A DNA stretch of 64,000 nucleotides from Pseudomonadota bacterium (lineage in GTDB: Bacteria; Pseudomonadota; Gammaproteobacteria; Pseudomonadales; Moraxellaceae): assembly GCA_023393635.1 (NCBI GenBank), contig JAEWKT010000046.1:1-64000 (forward strand). The letters are read 5' to 3'. Positions 63,362 to 64,000 of this stretch are shown here, piece after piece. The number at the start of each line of letters is the position of its first letter. Positions within the stretch are counted from its first letter, which is position 1. Below the pieces are notes generated by a model that saw only the letters and a list, made by a program, of their open reading frames with translations, was not told where the DNA came from and did not search any database. The position numbers were made by a program, and so were the translations under genes.

Positions 63362-64000
63362 TTAGTCGACAAATAAATCTTTGGCTAACTGGTCAATATG
63401 TTCAGGCGAGCAGGCGTATTGAGTTAGGTCATTGATACCTACGCGTTTAAGAACATCTTCATCTAATAAGGTTTGTCCCGTCATATTGCCCAAACCGCCA
63501 GTTAAAATCGCGTAGGCAGCATCTGCCATGATCTCAGGTTTACGGCTCATTAGGGTGGCCGCATCCTGACCAATATTTTGACTCACAGCAGCGGTATTAA
63601 TAAAAGTAGCTGGCCATAAACTATTACACAAAATGCCATCAGCTTTTAGCTCTTCAGCCAAACCAAGAATCAGCATGGTCATGCCATACTTAGACAAAGC
63701 ATAAGGCGAATACATGCCTAGCCAATGCGCTGATAAATTAATAGGCGGTGAAAAACTTAAAATTTGTGCAGTACCTGATGAAGTTAAGGCGGATTGCTTT
63801 AAATAAGGCAGGGCATGATGGGCGGCAATAAATAAACCGCGATGATTTAAAGTTTGAATCAAATCATATTTTTTAATACTGGTATGCTCTACATTGCCCA
63901 AATGGATCGCACCAGCATTATGAATGAGTACATCAATACCCCCAAAATACTCAGCAGCTTTGGCCAGTGCATCAATGACTTGTTGTTCATCACGCACATC
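63362..64000 (-). CDS. Short-chain dehydrogenase (HSDL2-like), 5' end beyond window
   Basis: 212 residues are visible, running off the right edge; the N-terminal cofactor motif is outside. HNAGAIHLG (NAG motif) comes early, then the Ser of LSFSPPIN and the catalytic Tyr-x3-Lys in YSPYALSKYG. NSLWPATFINTAA and TGQTLLDEDVL follow. The pattern matches the SDR group related to human HSDL2 and bacterial NAD(P)-dependent enzymes of lipid metabolism. Substrate unknown. Confidence 0.85.
   Translation of the reverse strand, partial: DVRDEQQVIDALAKAAEYFGGIDVLIHNAGAIHLGNVEHTSIKKYDLIQTLNHRGLFIAAHHALPYLKQSALTSSGTAQILSFSPPINLSAHWLGMYSPYALSKYGMTMLILGLAEELKADGILCNSLWPATFINTAAVSQNIGQDAATLMSRKPEIMADAAYAILTGGLGNMTGQTLLDEDVLKRVGINDLTQYACSPEHIDQLAKDLFVD

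Overview
The window reads as a chromosomal segment of a gammaproteobacterium of the Moraxellaceae, close to Acinetobacter and Alkanindiges. The evidence is protein resemblance and gene order: ubiG–mupP–yciK, TetR/ferredoxin-reductase/desaturase cassettes next to rph, nadC–DUF1631–ampD–murJ, ompR–envZ divergent from tex, and an ABZJ_00895-type membrane protein. Base composition is moderate and AT-leaning. I see no tRNA, rRNA, CRISPR array, prophage or intact insertion sequence. Two genes are cut by the edges: a TetR regulator at the left and a short-chain dehydrogenase at the right.

Layout. 1–3053: divergent TetR / ferredoxin reductase–fatty acid desaturase cassette. 3254–4855: guaA, followed by a cluster of small hairpin repeats and a lone Mrr-type nuclease. 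6187–8852: parvulin, a small Q/N/G-rich protein with a TTG start, a luciferase-like monooxygenase and a di-iron/beta-lactamase-fold protein. 8948–14108 (minus): argA, argE, yciK, mupP, ubiG. 14350–18165: dsbA, then a second paralogous TetR / reductase / desaturase cassette with a clear promoter and operator. 18360–28651: rph, a PQQ sugar dehydrogenase, nadC, DUF1631, ampD, murJ, bolA, a SirB-like protein, an orphan ParA and a lipoprotein. 28840–34200 (minus): rarA, a small membrane protein, a YcgN-like protein, tsaC, dprA and a LysM protein; def is divergent. 34901–38873 (minus): a class I HMG-CoA reductase and a CIO-type cydAB operon with a 44-residue single-pass third gene.

39207–41978: a copper-uptake pair (DUF2946 protein and an OprC/NosA-type TonB receptor). 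42466–45505: ornithine decarboxylase behind a structured leader, then a GMC alcohol dehydrogenase. 45552–54726: mgtE, a YgiQ-type radical SAM protein, an eRF1-like (baeRF) protein, DUF4385, an MFS exporter, ybaK and the ABZJ_00895 protein. 54831–60519 (minus): a LOG-family protein, a translationally coupled flavoprotein/methyltransferase pair, envZ and ompR. 60850–64000: tex and the partial dehydrogenase.

Themes. Lipid unsaturation is represented twice, with separate regulators and matching but different palindromes. Cell-envelope work recurs (mupP, ampD, murJ, LysM, dsbA, envZ/ompR). Respiration and metal handling appear in cydAB and the copper receptor pair. Most of the region is core chromosome. 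The least explained items are the HMG-CoA reductase, the flavoprotein/methyltransferase pair, the hairpin repeats after guaA, the speC leader and the two small proteins.
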